A stretch of DNA of 64,000 nucleotides. Origin: Kiritimatiellia bacterium. Its GTDB lineage: Bacteria > Verrucomicrobiota > Kiritimatiellia > RFP12 > DVOR01. Below the pieces are notes generated by a model. The model saw only the letters and a list, made by a program, of their open reading frames with translations, searched no databases and was not told where the DNA came from. The stretch lies in assembly GCA_900771325.1 (NCBI GenBank), contig CAAGNN010000052.1, positions 14,803 through 78,802 on the forward strand, read 5' to 3'. Within the stretch, counting starts at the first letter, position 1; every line of letters starts with the position of its first letter. Below, piece after piece: positions 1 to 9,708 of this stretch. The translations under genes and the position numbers were made by a program.

Positions 1-89
1 CGTTGCGCACACTTAATCCGAGCATTCTCGCGCATTTGGAGACACCACGCATTAAGCGCCGGGAACCGTTTCTTAAACCACTTCGACAT
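1..89 (-). CDS. Partial gene, N-terminal 29 codons only (unidentified)
   Basis: An ATG at 89 reading leftwards gives 29 codons (MSKWFKKRFPALNAW...) and runs off the window edge without a stop. It is preceded by a strong GAGGAGG ribosome site and a plausible promoter, so it looks like a real gene start. The visible residues are basic and hydrophilic with no signal peptide and no motif I recognise. No function can be given from this fragment. Confidence 0.6.
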   Translation of the reverse strand, partial: MSKWFKKRFPALNAWCLQMRENARIKCAQ

Positions 90-128
90 CAGAAGCCTCC
101 TCTCTAAGCCGTGAACAGCGACAACAAC

Positions 129-157
129 AGTATAGCAGAATATCGAACACCGTGTAA
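129..157 (-). promoter_or_regulatory. Promoter for the partial minus-strand gene
   Basis: On the minus strand a TATACT -10 box (129-134), extended by TGC, lies 17 bp from a TTACAC -35-like hexamer (152-157). This leaves a leader of about 35 nt before the ATG at 89. The -10 match is good and the -35 is weak. Confidence 0.5.
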
Positions 158-283
158 TGCACCCCCACCCGACTCGCTCCGCTCATCAGCAAACAACCAA
201 CAAGTCCGCAGGAACGATACCATCGCCGATAGCGCACCTCCGCGACGAAGGAACGGGAGGTGAGACGAGGAGACACTCCCCCC

Positions 284-492
284 ACCCGGGGCGGATGCGA
301 GGTCAACCCGGGGCTGGTCGAGGGGCAACCCGGGGCGGATGCGAGGTCAACCCGGGGCGGGTCGGAGGTCAACCCGGGGCGGGTCGGAGGTCAACCCGGG
401 GCGGATTCACTTCGGACCCGGGGCGGGTCGGAGGTCAACCCGGGGCGGGTCCACCTCGAACCCGGGGCGGATTCACTTCGGACCCGGGGCGG
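284..492 (+). repeat. Type A array: ten 11-bp cores in 22-bp register
   Basis: Ten copies of ACCCGGGGCGG (one variant, GGGGCTG) begin every 22 bp exactly from 284 to 482. The 11-bp spacers come from a small set: ATGCGAGGTCA, GTCGGAGGTCA, ATTCACTTCGG, GTCCACCTCGA and GTCGAGGGGCA. The open frames across it are translations of the repeat and there is no codon-like structure. Similar arrays occur in most large gaps of this window. Function unknown. Confidence 0.9.
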
Positions 493-494
493 GC

Positions 495-527
495 GGCCTG
501 GCGGAGCAGGCCGGTGCACAACGCTTA
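495..527 (+). repeat. Type E junction module
   Basis: GGCCTGGCGGAGCAGGCC followed by GGTGCACAACGCTTA. GGCCTG and CAGGCC can pair as a short stem. The module directly follows the type A array and directly precedes the type C array; the same order recurs at 10015-10210. Related copies are at 9658, 31117 (reverse), 31480 (reverse) and 45613. Confidence 0.8.
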
Positions 528-537
528 CCCTCGCAAC

Positions 538-701
538 GCGCCGAAGGCGCACCTCACGCGAGCGCAGCGAGCCCCTCACGCGGGCGGCAGCCCGCACCTC
601 GCGCGAGCGCAGCGAGCACCTCACGCGCCGAAGGCGCACCTCACGGCCCGGAGGGCCACCTCGCGCGGGCGTAGCGAGCACCTCTCGCGAGCGTAGCGAG
701 C
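538..701 (+). repeat. Type C array: eight short hairpin or direct-repeat words
   Basis: Eight words of 13-16 bp are separated by 7-bp linkers of the form MCCTCRC. Words 1 and 5 are GCGCCGAAGGCGC, word 3 is GCGGGCGGCAGCCCGC and word 6 is GGCCCGGAGGGCC, all able to form 5-6 bp stems with 3-4 nt loops. Words 2, 4 and 8 are GCGAGC-GYA-GCGAGC direct repeats; word 7 is a hybrid. It ends about 40 bp before the promoter of the next gene. Role unknown. Confidence 0.8.
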
Positions 702-740
702 TTACCGCGCACCGTTCGCGCACCGTTCCACCGTGGTCGG

Positions 741-769
741 TTGACTTTTCGGGCGTAAGCCTATATTAT
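741..769 (+). promoter_or_regulatory. Promoter of the nucleotide-sugar dehydrogenase gene
   Basis: TTGACT (741-746), a 17-bp spacer and TATTAT (764-769) form a near-consensus sigma-70-type promoter. The predicted start gives a leader of about 30 nt with AAGGA (792-796) before the ATG at 805. Confidence 0.75.
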
Positions 770-804
770 TACGGTGTTTTGATGGTCACTCAAGGAATGT
801 TGTG

Positions 805-1569
805 ATGGATTCGATTACGGTTGGCATTATCGGCTGCGGCTTTATCGGCAGCGCGCTGAAGATTTGGCTCGAACGGAATAACCCCGCCGTTAAGGTGCTG
901 GTCAGCGATCCGCCCAAGGGGATGAATGACGACCTTTCGAGCGCGGATGTCTACTTCCTGCAGATCCACGTTCCCACCGAAGATGACGGTACGCAGGATC
1001 TCACCTTGATGAAGCAGCTCATCTGTGCCTTGCCCGCCGGCAAGCCCATCTTTGTGCGCACCACGATTCTTCCGGGCACTTCCGCGCGCCTGACCGAAGA
1101 GACCGGCCACCCGGTTTACTTTATGCCCGAGTTTCTCACCGAGCGCACCTATATCGAGGACTTCCAGACCCAGCCGATGGTTTTCACCGGCGAGATTGAC
1201 CTCCTCTCCAAGATCTTCAAGGGCAAGAAGTTCTGCCGTATGACCTCCCTTGAGGCCGAGATTACCAAGTACGCCCACAATGTCTTCGGGGCGCTCAAGG
1301 TGACCTACTTTAACGCGGTTGCCGACTACTGCCGCCGGATGGGGGCCGACTTCGCCAATGTCCACACCGGCTGCCTCCTCTCGGGCTACATCAACGAGAC
1401 CCACACCCAGGTCCCCGGCCCCGATGGTAAGTTCGGCTATGGCGGCAAGTGCTTCCCGAAGGATGTTAACGCCTTTGCCGACCTCACCAAGGATCTCCCC
1501 CTTGGGAAGCTCCTCGCGCCCCTTCACGAGTTGAACGTCCTCTTCCGCGGCATCGAAGAGCACCTCTGA
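805..1569 (+). CDS. Short UDP-glucose/GDP-mannose dehydrogenase family protein
   Basis: Predicted cytosolic NAD-dependent nucleotide-sugar dehydrogenase of 254 residues, of the family that oxidises a UDP- or GDP-hexose to its uronic acid. The N-terminus has the Rossmann motif GIIGCGFIGSAL. The central helix carries EITKYAHN, matching the active-site lysine region, and the C-terminus has GYGGKCFPKD with the catalytic cysteine. Family members usually have 390-450 residues; here the C-terminal nucleotide-sugar-binding domain is absent, since the frame ends about 45 residues after the catalytic Cys. ATG 805 is preferred over GTG 802 because AAGGA sits 8 nt upstream. The tRNA-Leu follows only 8 bp after the stop, so both may share a transcript. 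Family is clear; the substrate is not. Confidence 0.8.
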   Translation: MDSITVGIIGCGFIGSALKIWLERNNPAVKVLVSDPPKGMNDDLSSADVYFLQIHVPTEDDGTQDLTLMKQLICALPAGKPIFVRTTILPGTSARLTEETGHPVYFMPEFLTERTYIEDFQTQPMVFTGEIDLLSKIFKGKKFCRMTSLEAEITKYAHNVFGALKVTYFNAVADYCRRMGADFANVHTGCLLSGYINETHTQVPGPDGKFGYGGKCFPKDVNAFADLTKDLPLGKLLAPLHELNVLFRGIEEHL

Positions 1570-1577
1570 CCCCTTTC

Positions 1578-1661
1578 GCCGGAATGGTGGAATGGCAGAC
1601 ACAGCGGACTTAAAATCCGCAGCCGCAAGGCGTAGGGGTTCGACTCCCCTTTCCGGCACCA
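1578..1661 (+). tRNA. tRNA-Leu (anticodon UAA)
   Basis: An 84-nt class II tRNA. The acceptor pair is GCCGGAA with TTCCGGC, the discriminator is A1658 and CCA is encoded at 1659-1661. The anticodon loop CTTAAAA is flanked by GCGGA and TCCGC, giving UAA. A long variable arm (about AGCCGCAAGGCGTAG) is typical for Leu, and the T loop GTTCGAC is present. No separate promoter is seen in the 8-bp gap after the upstream stop codon. Confidence 0.96.
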
Positions 1662-1671
1662 TCGTCTCCTT

Positions 1672-1710
1672 AGCCCCGATTACCCGCTGTGGTGATTGGG
1701 GCTTTCTGTT
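1672..1710 (+). terminator. Rho-independent terminator after tRNA-Leu
   Basis: AGCCCCGATTACC pairs with GGTGATTGGGGCT (13 bp with two G-U pairs, 6-nt loop) and is followed by TTCTGTTT. It lies directly behind the tRNA and ends the upstream transcription unit. Confidence 0.85.
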
Positions 1711-1746
1711 TGCTGGCCTCCGATGGGGCCTCTCGCCCTGCCATCT

Positions 1747-1785
1747 GTGCCACGGTGTGTGCCGTAGTGGCACGGTGAGTGGCAC
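1747..1785 (+). promoter_or_regulatory. GTGCCAC/GTGGCAC repeats upstream of clpB (candidate operator)
   Basis: An inverted pair GTGCCAC (1747-1753) and GTGGCAC (1767-1773) is followed by a direct copy of GTGGCACGG. It lies about 100 bp before the clpB start, with no other gene between. This could be a stress-regulator site, but it does not match CIRCE and I cannot name a regulator. Position and symmetry are the only evidence. Confidence 0.3.
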
Positions 1786-1880
1786 GGTTGGCGGAGGTCG
1801 AGGCGCTTTCCGGGGTTTGGCACGGACGTTGCAAAGGGTGTTGCCGGGGGCGCAGGCCGCCGGATAGGAGGAACAAAGTT

Positions 1881-4409
<2,529 letters not shown>

Positions 4410-4432
4410 CGCGCGCCAGTGGTGGGAAAACA

Positions 4433-4468
4433 AAGGCCCCCGAGATTGCTCTCGGGGGCCTTCTTTGT
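4433..4468 (+). terminator. Rho-independent terminator after clpB
   Basis: AAGGCCCCCGAGA pairs with TCTCGGGGGCCTT around a TTGC loop, followed by CTTTGTT. It lies between convergent clpB and galK; the symmetric stem could serve both, though the T-rich side favours clpB. Confidence 0.9.
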
Positions 4469-4492
4469 TATGGCCGCAGCCGGCGTGCCAGG

Positions 4493-5662
4493 TTAGACCA
4501 GGCAGGCGCCTTGGCTGGGCTGGATGCGCGAGACTTCGCAGGGAGCCCCGCCAGTCTTCTTGGCGTAGGCCGAGGCGATGGCCTGGGCGGCAGTCTCCGC
4601 ATCGCGGGCGTTGACCATCACCACCACCGAGCCGCCGAAGCCGCCGCCGGAGAGGCGCGCACCAAGGACGCCGGGGACCGACTTGGTGATCTCGACCACG
4701 TCATCGAGCTCCTTGCAAGAGTTCTCGAACATCACGCGCGAGCTCTCGTGCGAATCGAAGAGGAGCTGACCGAAGGCCGCGAGGTCGCCCGCTTCCAGGA
4801 GTTTGGCACCCTTCAGGACGCGCTCATCCTCGCCGATGGGGTGCGCGGCGCGCTTGGCCACCACCTCGTCGAGGCCGTTGTTGTAGGCTTCCCACTCGGC
4901 CATCGAGACATCGCGCAGGGCGCGCACCGGGTGCGAGAGCACCTTGGCGAAGTAGGCGGCGGCCTCCTCGCAGGCCTTGCGGCGGGAGTTGTACTGCCCA
5001 TCGACGAGCGCGTGCTTGGCGTGGGGGTTGCACATCAGGAAGCAGACCTCCGGGCCCATATCGACGGTCTCGACCTTGAGGGTACGGAAGTCGGTCTTAA
5101 CGAGCTTGCCATAGGCGCCGCAGAGCGAGGAGATCTGGTCGAGCAAGCCGCAGGAGCAGCCAGCGTAGTCGTGCTCGGCGGCCTGGCCGACCTTGGCGAG
5201 GGTGACCACATCGGCATCAATGCCGTAGAGACCGCAGACGGCCTTGGCGGTGCACATTTCCAGCGCGGCGGAGGAGGAGAGGCCAAAGCCCATCGGCACG
5301 TTGCCCAGGAACATCCCGTCAAAGCCGGCGGTCTGGGGCTTGATCTTCGCGAGCCCGGCCACGGTGCCGATGACGTAGTTCGCCCAGGTGTCCTCGGTGA
5401 CGGGCTTGGCGCCCTCGAGGGGGAAGGTGACGGTGTGCATCAGGTCGCCGGCGGTCACGCGGTTCACGCCGAGGTCGTTGGGGGCGATGGCGAAGAAGGT
5501 GCCGTAGTTGATGGCGGTGGAGAAGACATAGCCTTCGTTGTAGTCGGTGTGGTTGCCGAGCACTTCAATGCGGCCGGGGGCGTAGGAGACCACCTGCGGC
5601 TTCTTGCCATAGGTCGCCTCGAACTTGGCCATCAATTCATCGTAGACTGCTTGATTGAGCAT
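4493..5662 (-). CDS. galK: Galactokinase
   Basis: GHMP-family kinase of 389 residues that phosphorylates galactose to galactose-1-phosphate (Leloir pathway). The N-terminal signature appears as PGRIEVLGNHTDYNEG (about 29-44; usual form GEHTDY). The ATP-binding motif is GFGLSSSAAL (about 125-134), the catalytic Asp is D175 in GLLDQISS, and the C-terminal motif is LSGGGFGG. Length is typical. On the minus strand AAGGATA precedes the ATG. It is followed upstream by a phosphohexomutase gene on the same strand across a type D repeat, which fits shared hexose metabolism but not necessarily one transcript. The GNHTDY in place of GEHTDY is a mild substitution in the sugar-binding loop. Confidence 0.93.
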   Translation of the reverse strand: MLNQAVYDELMAKFEATYGKKPQVVSYAPGRIEVLGNHTDYNEGYVFSTAINYGTFFAIAPNDLGVNRVTAGDLMHTVTFPLEGAKPVTEDTWANYVIGTVAGLAKIKPQTAGFDGMFLGNVPMGFGLSSSAALEMCTAKAVCGLYGIDADVVTLAKVGQAAEHDYAGCSCGLLDQISSLCGAYGKLVKTDFRTLKVETVDMGPEVCFLMCNPHAKHALVDGQYNSRRKACEEAAAYFAKVLSHPVRALRDVSMAEWEAYNNGLDEVVAKRAAHPIGEDERVLKGAKLLEAGDLAAFGQLLFDSHESSRVMFENSCKELDDVVEITKSVPGVLGARLSGGGFGGSVVVMVNARDAETAAQAIASAYAKKTGGAPCEVSRIQPSQGACLV

Positions 5663-5702
5663 AGCGGTATCCTTGTCTTATAGAGAGGGTCTGGGGAGAA
5701 GG

Positions 5703-5857
5703 CGGTATAGCTGACAGCGGACAGCGGACAGCGGACAGCGGACAGCCGCTAACGCGACGGGCAACCTTTGTCCCGAATGGCGCGAGGCGCACGGCTCAGA
5801 CGGGCCTGCACCTCAAGCGCCAGCGCTGTCAGCTGTCAACTGTCAGCTGTCGGCTCA
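5703..5857 (+). repeat. Type D element between galK and the phosphohexomutase gene
   Basis: Five tandem GCGGACA-like heptamers on the left and CTGTCAG-type heptamers on the right form an inverted pair. They flank a core containing CGCGACGGGCAACC and GCGCCAGCG. The same core and arm plan recurs at 23190-23333, where the core reads CGCGACGGAGCAACC. The right arm abuts the stop codon of the phosphohexomutase. No gene is supported inside. Confidence 0.8.
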
Positions 5858-7183
5858 CTAGCCGCGGATAATGGCGAGGACTTCGTCGCGCTTGGCTTCC
5901 ATTTCGGCCTGGCTGGCGGTGCTCTCGAGGTTGAGGCGCACGAGCGGCTCGGTGTTGGAGCAGCGGACGTTGAACCACCAGGTGGGATACTCCACGCTCA
6001 CGCCGTCGAGCTCAAAGACGTTGCCATCGGCATACTTGGCCTTGAGCGTGGCGAGGATCTCCTGCGGGTCGCGGCTGACCTTGGTGTTGATTTCGCCCGA
6101 GCAGGCATACTTGCGCAGCGGGGCGATGAGCTCGGAGAGCGGCTTGCCGGCGCGCGTGACGATATTGCAGAGGGCGATGACGGCCATCGAGGAGCTCTCG
6201 GCCACAAAGTTATCGCGGAAGTAGTAGTGGCCAGAGAGTTCGCCCGCGAAGATGGCCTTGTGCTCGCGCATCTGGGCCTTGATGAAGGCGTGGCCCACGC
6301 GGCTCATCATCGGCACCCCGCCGGCGGCCTCGATGACCTCCTTGACCACGCGGCTGGAGCGCAGATCGTAGAAGATCACGCCCTTCTCGCGGCTGAGGAC
6401 ATCCTGGGCGATGAGGGCGGTGATGAGGTCCATCGGGATGATTTCGCCCTTCTCATCGATGAAGCCGGCGCGGTCCGCGTCGCCATCGAAGGCCACCCCG
6501 AAGTCGAACTGCCCGGCGCGGACGGTCTCCTGAAGCTTGGCCAAGGTGGCGTGGTGGAGGGGGTTGGCCTCGTGGTTGGGGAAGGAGCCGTCGATATCGC
6601 CATAGAGCGCCACCTGGTCGATGGCATCGGCGAAGGTCTGGCTCTCGGGAATGCCCATCCCGTTGGCGTAGTCGATGGCCAACTTCGGGCGGCGGCCAAA
6701 GTTCATAAAGGGCTTGATGTGCTCCTTGTAGGCCGGGAGAATGTCGTGCGTGGTGCAGGTGCCGGGGGTGGCGGCGGGGGGATCGAAGGTGCCCTCGGTG
6801 ACGATCTTCTCGATATCGGCAATGCCGCTAACGCCGGAAATCGGCACCGCGTCGGCGCGGCAGAGCTTGAAGCCGTTCCACTCGGCCGGGTTGTGCGAGG
6901 CGGTGATCATAATCGACCCCTCGGCCTTCAGCGAGCCGTTGGCATAGTAGTTCATCGGCGTGGAGCACTGACCGATATCCACCACATCCGCCCCCTGCTC
7001 CAAGATGCCCTTGGTCAGCGCCGCCTGCAACGGCACCGAGTGCGGACGGCAGTCCCGCCCGATCACCACCTTCTTCGCCTTGGTGAAGGTAATATACGCG
7101 CGCCCGATGGCGTAGGCCATCTCCTCGGTCAGGTCCTGACCGTAAATGCCGCGGATGTCATAAGCCTTAAAGATACCACTCAT
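5858..7183 (-). CDS. Phosphomannomutase/phosphoglucomutase
   Basis: Alpha-D-phosphohexomutase of 441 residues interconverting hexose-1- and hexose-6-phosphates (mannose or glucose) for nucleotide-sugar synthesis. Motifs: phosphoserine loop TASHNP (S96), magnesium loop DGDADR (233-238), sugar-binding GELSGHYYF, and the C-terminal phosphate loop SNTEPLVRLNLE. The closest family form is the dual-specificity ManB/AlgC type. ATG 7183 is chosen because AAAGGAG lies just upstream, against an 18-codon longer in-frame start. Its own promoter is at 7214-7242. Confidence 0.92.
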   Translation of the reverse strand: MSGIFKAYDIRGIYGQDLTEEMAYAIGRAYITFTKAKKVVIGRDCRPHSVPLQAALTKGILEQGADVVDIGQCSTPMNYYANGSLKAEGSIMITASHNPAEWNGFKLCRADAVPISGVSGIADIEKIVTEGTFDPPAATPGTCTTHDILPAYKEHIKPFMNFGRRPKLAIDYANGMGIPESQTFADAIDQVALYGDIDGSFPNHEANPLHHATLAKLQETVRAGQFDFGVAFDGDADRAGFIDEKGEIIPMDLITALIAQDVLSREKGVIFYDLRSSRVVKEVIEAAGGVPMMSRVGHAFIKAQMREHKAIFAGELSGHYYFRDNFVAESSSMAVIALCNIVTRAGKPLSELIAPLRKYACSGEINTKVSRDPQEILATLKAKYADGNVFELDGVSVEYPTWWFNVRCSNTEPLVRLNLESTASQAEMEAKRDEVLAIIRG

Positions 7184-7213
7184 AGTGCACTCCTTTGTGT
7201 TTAGGATAAACAC

Positions 7214-7242
7214 AGCATAGCAAAGCGCCTCTGCCAATGCAA
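7214..7242 (-). promoter_or_regulatory. Promoter of the phosphohexomutase gene
   Basis: On the minus strand TTGCAT (7237-7242), a 17-bp spacer and TATGCT (7214-7219). The -35 hexamer is the same as in the tRNA-Asp and ncRNA promoters of this window. Confidence 0.75.
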
Positions 7243-7286
7243 GCCCTTACGGCTGCACAGAGGGCTCTGCGAAGGATCTTGCCGCG

Positions 7287-8594
7287 CTAGGGGCTTGGGG
7301 GCAAGGCGCTACCGGCTCCGGGGGCGGAGCAGAAGATCCACTGCGTGGGACAAGGGGTGGCTAGGGCATCGGCGAAGGGGGCCACTTGGCCGACGGTGAT
7401 GCCGGGCGCAAGGTAGAAGAAGGCGGCGTAGGTCTTGCCGTCGTTGACATCCACGCGCTCCATCACCTCGCGGATAGTCTGGGGGGTGACGCCGGGGTAG
7501 CACTGGCGCGTGAGGGCGGGGTCGGGCCCATCGACAGTCCAATCCTCGAGAATCTGGCAGAGAGTGGCCTGAACGCCGCCGCCCTCGCGCGGGGCGAGCT
7601 CAATCTCCCAAGGCTGGAAGACGCGCTTCTCGCGCACATTCCACTCGGCATTCGGCAGGAGGGCGCGGACGGGGATCTGCCCGGGCTCGGGCGCGTCGAT
7701 GACAAAAGCCCCCTCGGCCTCCAACGCCACCAGTAGCCGAGCGAGGGGAATACAGTCGCGCACCGGGAGCTCCGGGGCGAAGCGCACGCGCAGAAAGACG
7801 TCGCGCGGGTCCTCGGTCAAGGCCTTGAGCTGGGCGAGGAGCGCGTCGGGCGCGCGCAGCGTCTCGGCGGTAATCTCGACCCCCTGGCGGTAGACGCGCG
7901 GCGTAGCCAGCTTCTCCCACTTAAGGCGCACGACCACGCTCTGCCCGGCCTCCATCCCGGCCTTGGCGCGGAACATCCCGTAGGCTTGGCTCTTGGGCGC
8001 GGCAAAGGGGAGCCCCAAGACGGCCTCGGCCTCGGTATACGCCGCAGCAATGGCCGAGGGCATTAGGTCATCGGGCGAGCGCGCGCCCACGAAGGGAAAG
8101 CCGCGCGCCGAGACCTCCTGCCCGGGGCTAGACCACTGGTCATCCACAAAGTCCGAGAGCGGCCGGAAGGGAGCCTTGGGGTCGGCCGCCGGGCGCAGAG
8201 CCACGGTGACGCGCTCGCCCTGAGCCATCGGCAGACCCCGCTGGAGCGCAGCGGGCTTCCCCTCGCTCAGGCCAATGGCGCGCAGGGCGCGGGCAACGGC
8301 GGAGGGGCCATCCCAAGCCATCGCCACGCCCTCGTAAGCGCGGTCACTCAGTGCGCCCAGCAGGAAGAACTCCACCTCGTAAGTTTCGCCCAGGCCCGTC
8401 AGTTCGGCCAGCAAATAGACCTCTCCCGCCTCGGGCACGGCCACGCAGGTGGGGGTGATGGCGGTAGCGTCCGCCGGCAGACCCGCCCGCCAACTCTCCT
8501 TCGCCTCGGGGTGGGCAAAGGTGTAGGTCTGCGGGCCCTCCATCGCCAGCGCCACGCGCGCGGCCACCAACGCCATCCACCAAAACCGCCTCAT
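7287..8594 (-). CDS. Exported protein, possible YdjY-like N-terminal domain
   Basis: Protein of 435 residues with a short Arg-rich start and hydrophobic stretch (MRRFWWMALVAARVALA) consistent with a signal peptide. Residues of about 55-120 (VYLLAELTGLGETYEVEFF then GPSAVARALRAIGL) loosely resemble the YdjY domain found in exported proteins of PVC bacteria; this rests on pattern memory only. The rest is rich in beta-type sequence with no catalytic motif I recognise. The start overlaps the small upstream gene by 4 bp, so it is the last gene of the mtnN operon. Function unknown. Confidence 0.65.
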   Translation of the reverse strand: MRRFWWMALVAARVALAMEGPQTYTFAHPEAKESWRAGLPADATAITPTCVAVPEAGEVYLLAELTGLGETYEVEFFLLGALSDRAYEGVAMAWDGPSAVARALRAIGLSEGKPAALQRGLPMAQGERVTVALRPAADPKAPFRPLSDFVDDQWSSPGQEVSARGFPFVGARSPDDLMPSAIAAAYTEAEAVLGLPFAAPKSQAYGMFRAKAGMEAGQSVVVRLKWEKLATPRVYRQGVEITAETLRAPDALLAQLKALTEDPRDVFLRVRFAPELPVRDCIPLARLLVALEAEGAFVIDAPEPGQIPVRALLPNAEWNVREKRVFQPWEIELAPREGGGVQATLCQILEDWTVDGPDPALTRQCYPGVTPQTIREVMERVDVNDGKTYAAFFYLAPGITVGQVAPFADALATPCPTQWIFCSAPGAGSALPPSP

Positions 8595-8896
8595 CGTTCA
8601 CCTCCTGCCGCCCGGCGGTAGGCCACCACAATCCGCAACGCCTCCGCCTTCGCTTCGCCCTGGACCACCAGTCTGCGCCAGGCGGCCACATCCTGCGCAG
8701 TCAGCTGCACGCCCAAGCGCACCTGCACCTCGGCCGCGACCTCCGCCGCCGGCGCATCGCTCGTTAGCCCCGCCACCGCCGCGCGGTAGGGCGCGCTCGG
8801 GCGCAACGCCACCCACCGCGCCACCAGCACCCCCGCCACCAAGAGCGCGCCCCAGATGAGCGCAAAGAGCGCCGCGTGCAGGCAGCGCCTAAGCAT
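8591..8896 (-). CDS. Small membrane-anchored protein of unknown function
   Basis: 101 residues with one N-terminal transmembrane segment (about residues 8-28, ALFALIWGALLVAGVLVA) followed by an Ala- and Val-rich soluble part. It overlaps the nucleosidase gene upstream by 8 bp and the exported-protein gene downstream by 4 bp, so translation is probably coupled. No family recognised. Coding status is supported by the tight overlaps and strand-consistent high GC. Confidence 0.65.
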   Translation of the reverse strand: MLRRCLHAALFALIWGALLVAGVLVARWVALRPSAPYRAAVAGLTSDAPAAEVAAEVQVRLGVQLTAQDVAAWRRLVVQGEAKAEALRIVVAYRRAAGGER

Positions 8897-9578
8897 CGCG
8901 CGCCTCCTCGAGCATCGCCAGGATAATCCGCGCCGACTGGTCCGCCGCGCGCTCCAAGAGATTGTCGTAGGTGACGGCCGCCTCGTCGTCGGCGCAGTCG
9001 CTCATCGTGCGGATGACCAGGCACGGCTTGCCGGCGGCAAAGGCCACGTGGGCAATCGCCGCCCCCTCCATCTCCACGCAGTCGGGCGCGAACTGCGAGA
9101 CAATCGCATCGCGCGTCGAGCGGTCCGCCACAAAACGGTCGCCCGAGGCAATCCGCCCCACCCGCACCTGGCCGCCAACCACCCCCGGCCGCGCGCACGC
9201 CGCCTGCGCCCACGCCAAGAGCCGCTCGTCGCCCGGGAAGAACTGCCGCGCCGGAAAGTACTTAAGCATAATCGGGTCCTGGTCGTGAAAGCACAGTTCG
9301 CGCGAAAGGACCACATCCAGCGTCTGCAACCCCGCGCCCGTCGCCCCGGCGATGCCTACATTCACCACGCAATCGCACCCCTGCGCGTAGAGCAACCACG
9401 TGGCGCACGCGGCCGCATTCACCTTCCCAATCCCGCAACAAGCCACCACCACCTGATGGCCGCGCAGCTCCCCAAAGAGAAACTCCGTCCCCAACGCCGC
9501 AACCGCCCGAGAAACCGTCATCTGCTCGCGCAACAACGCCACCTCGCGATCCAACGCGCCCAAGAGGCCCCAAATCAT
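8889..9578 (-). CDS. mtnN: 5'-methylthioadenosine/S-adenosylhomocysteine nucleosidase
   Basis: Nucleosidase of 229 residues that removes adenine from MTA and SAH (and 5'-deoxyadenosine), recycling by-products of SAM use. The start MIWGLLGALDREVALL carries the catalytic Glu (E12); VVVACCGIGKVNAA is the conserved glycine loop; VEMEGAAIAHVA is the substrate-binding stretch; RTMSDCADD has the catalytic Asp. Length matches the family (about 230). ATG 9578 follows AAAGGA (9591-9596); a longer in-frame start lacks support. It heads an operon with the 101- and 435-residue proteins. Confidence 0.93.
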   Translation of the reverse strand: MIWGLLGALDREVALLREQMTVSRAVAALGTEFLFGELRGHQVVVACCGIGKVNAAACATWLLYAQGCDCVVNVGIAGATGAGLQTLDVVLSRELCFHDQDPIMLKYFPARQFFPGDERLLAWAQAACARPGVVGGQVRVGRIASGDRFVADRSTRDAIVSQFAPDCVEMEGAAIAHVAFAAGKPCLVIRTMSDCADDEAAVTYDNLLERAADQSARIILAMLEEARDA

Positions 9579-9615
9579 CTCTGCTCTATCCTTTCCAATA
9601 ACCGAAACCGCCCCC

Positions 9616-9621
9616 ATTATA
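9616..9621 (-). promoter_or_regulatory. Extended -10 box for mtnN
   Basis: A perfect TATAAT preceded by TGTGC on the minus strand, 37 nt before the ATG. No convincing -35 hexamer is seen, so this may be an extended -10 promoter. Confidence 0.55.
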
Positions 9622-9657
9622 GCACAGGCGTGCACTGGCGCGCAGACCCACCCAGGT

Positions 9658-9690
9658 GGCCTGGCGGAGCAGACCACGGCACAACGCGGT
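9658..9690 (+). repeat. Type E module
   Basis: GGCCTGGCGGAGCAGACC followed by ACGGCACAACGCGG, a diverged copy of the module at 495-527. Confidence 0.7.
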
Positions 9691-9708
9691 CCCTGCCTTT
9701 ATTTAAAT

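Noticed and set aside
284..492. CRISPR array
   Set aside because: Core is only 11 bp, spacers are 11 bp and drawn from a shared small set, orientation flips inside arrays, and no cas gene is present.
157..805. Several overlapping open frames of 70-180 codons rich in Arg, Gly and Pro
   Set aside because: They are translations of the 22-bp and short-hairpin repeats in different phases; none has a ribosome site or a stable reading frame across copies.
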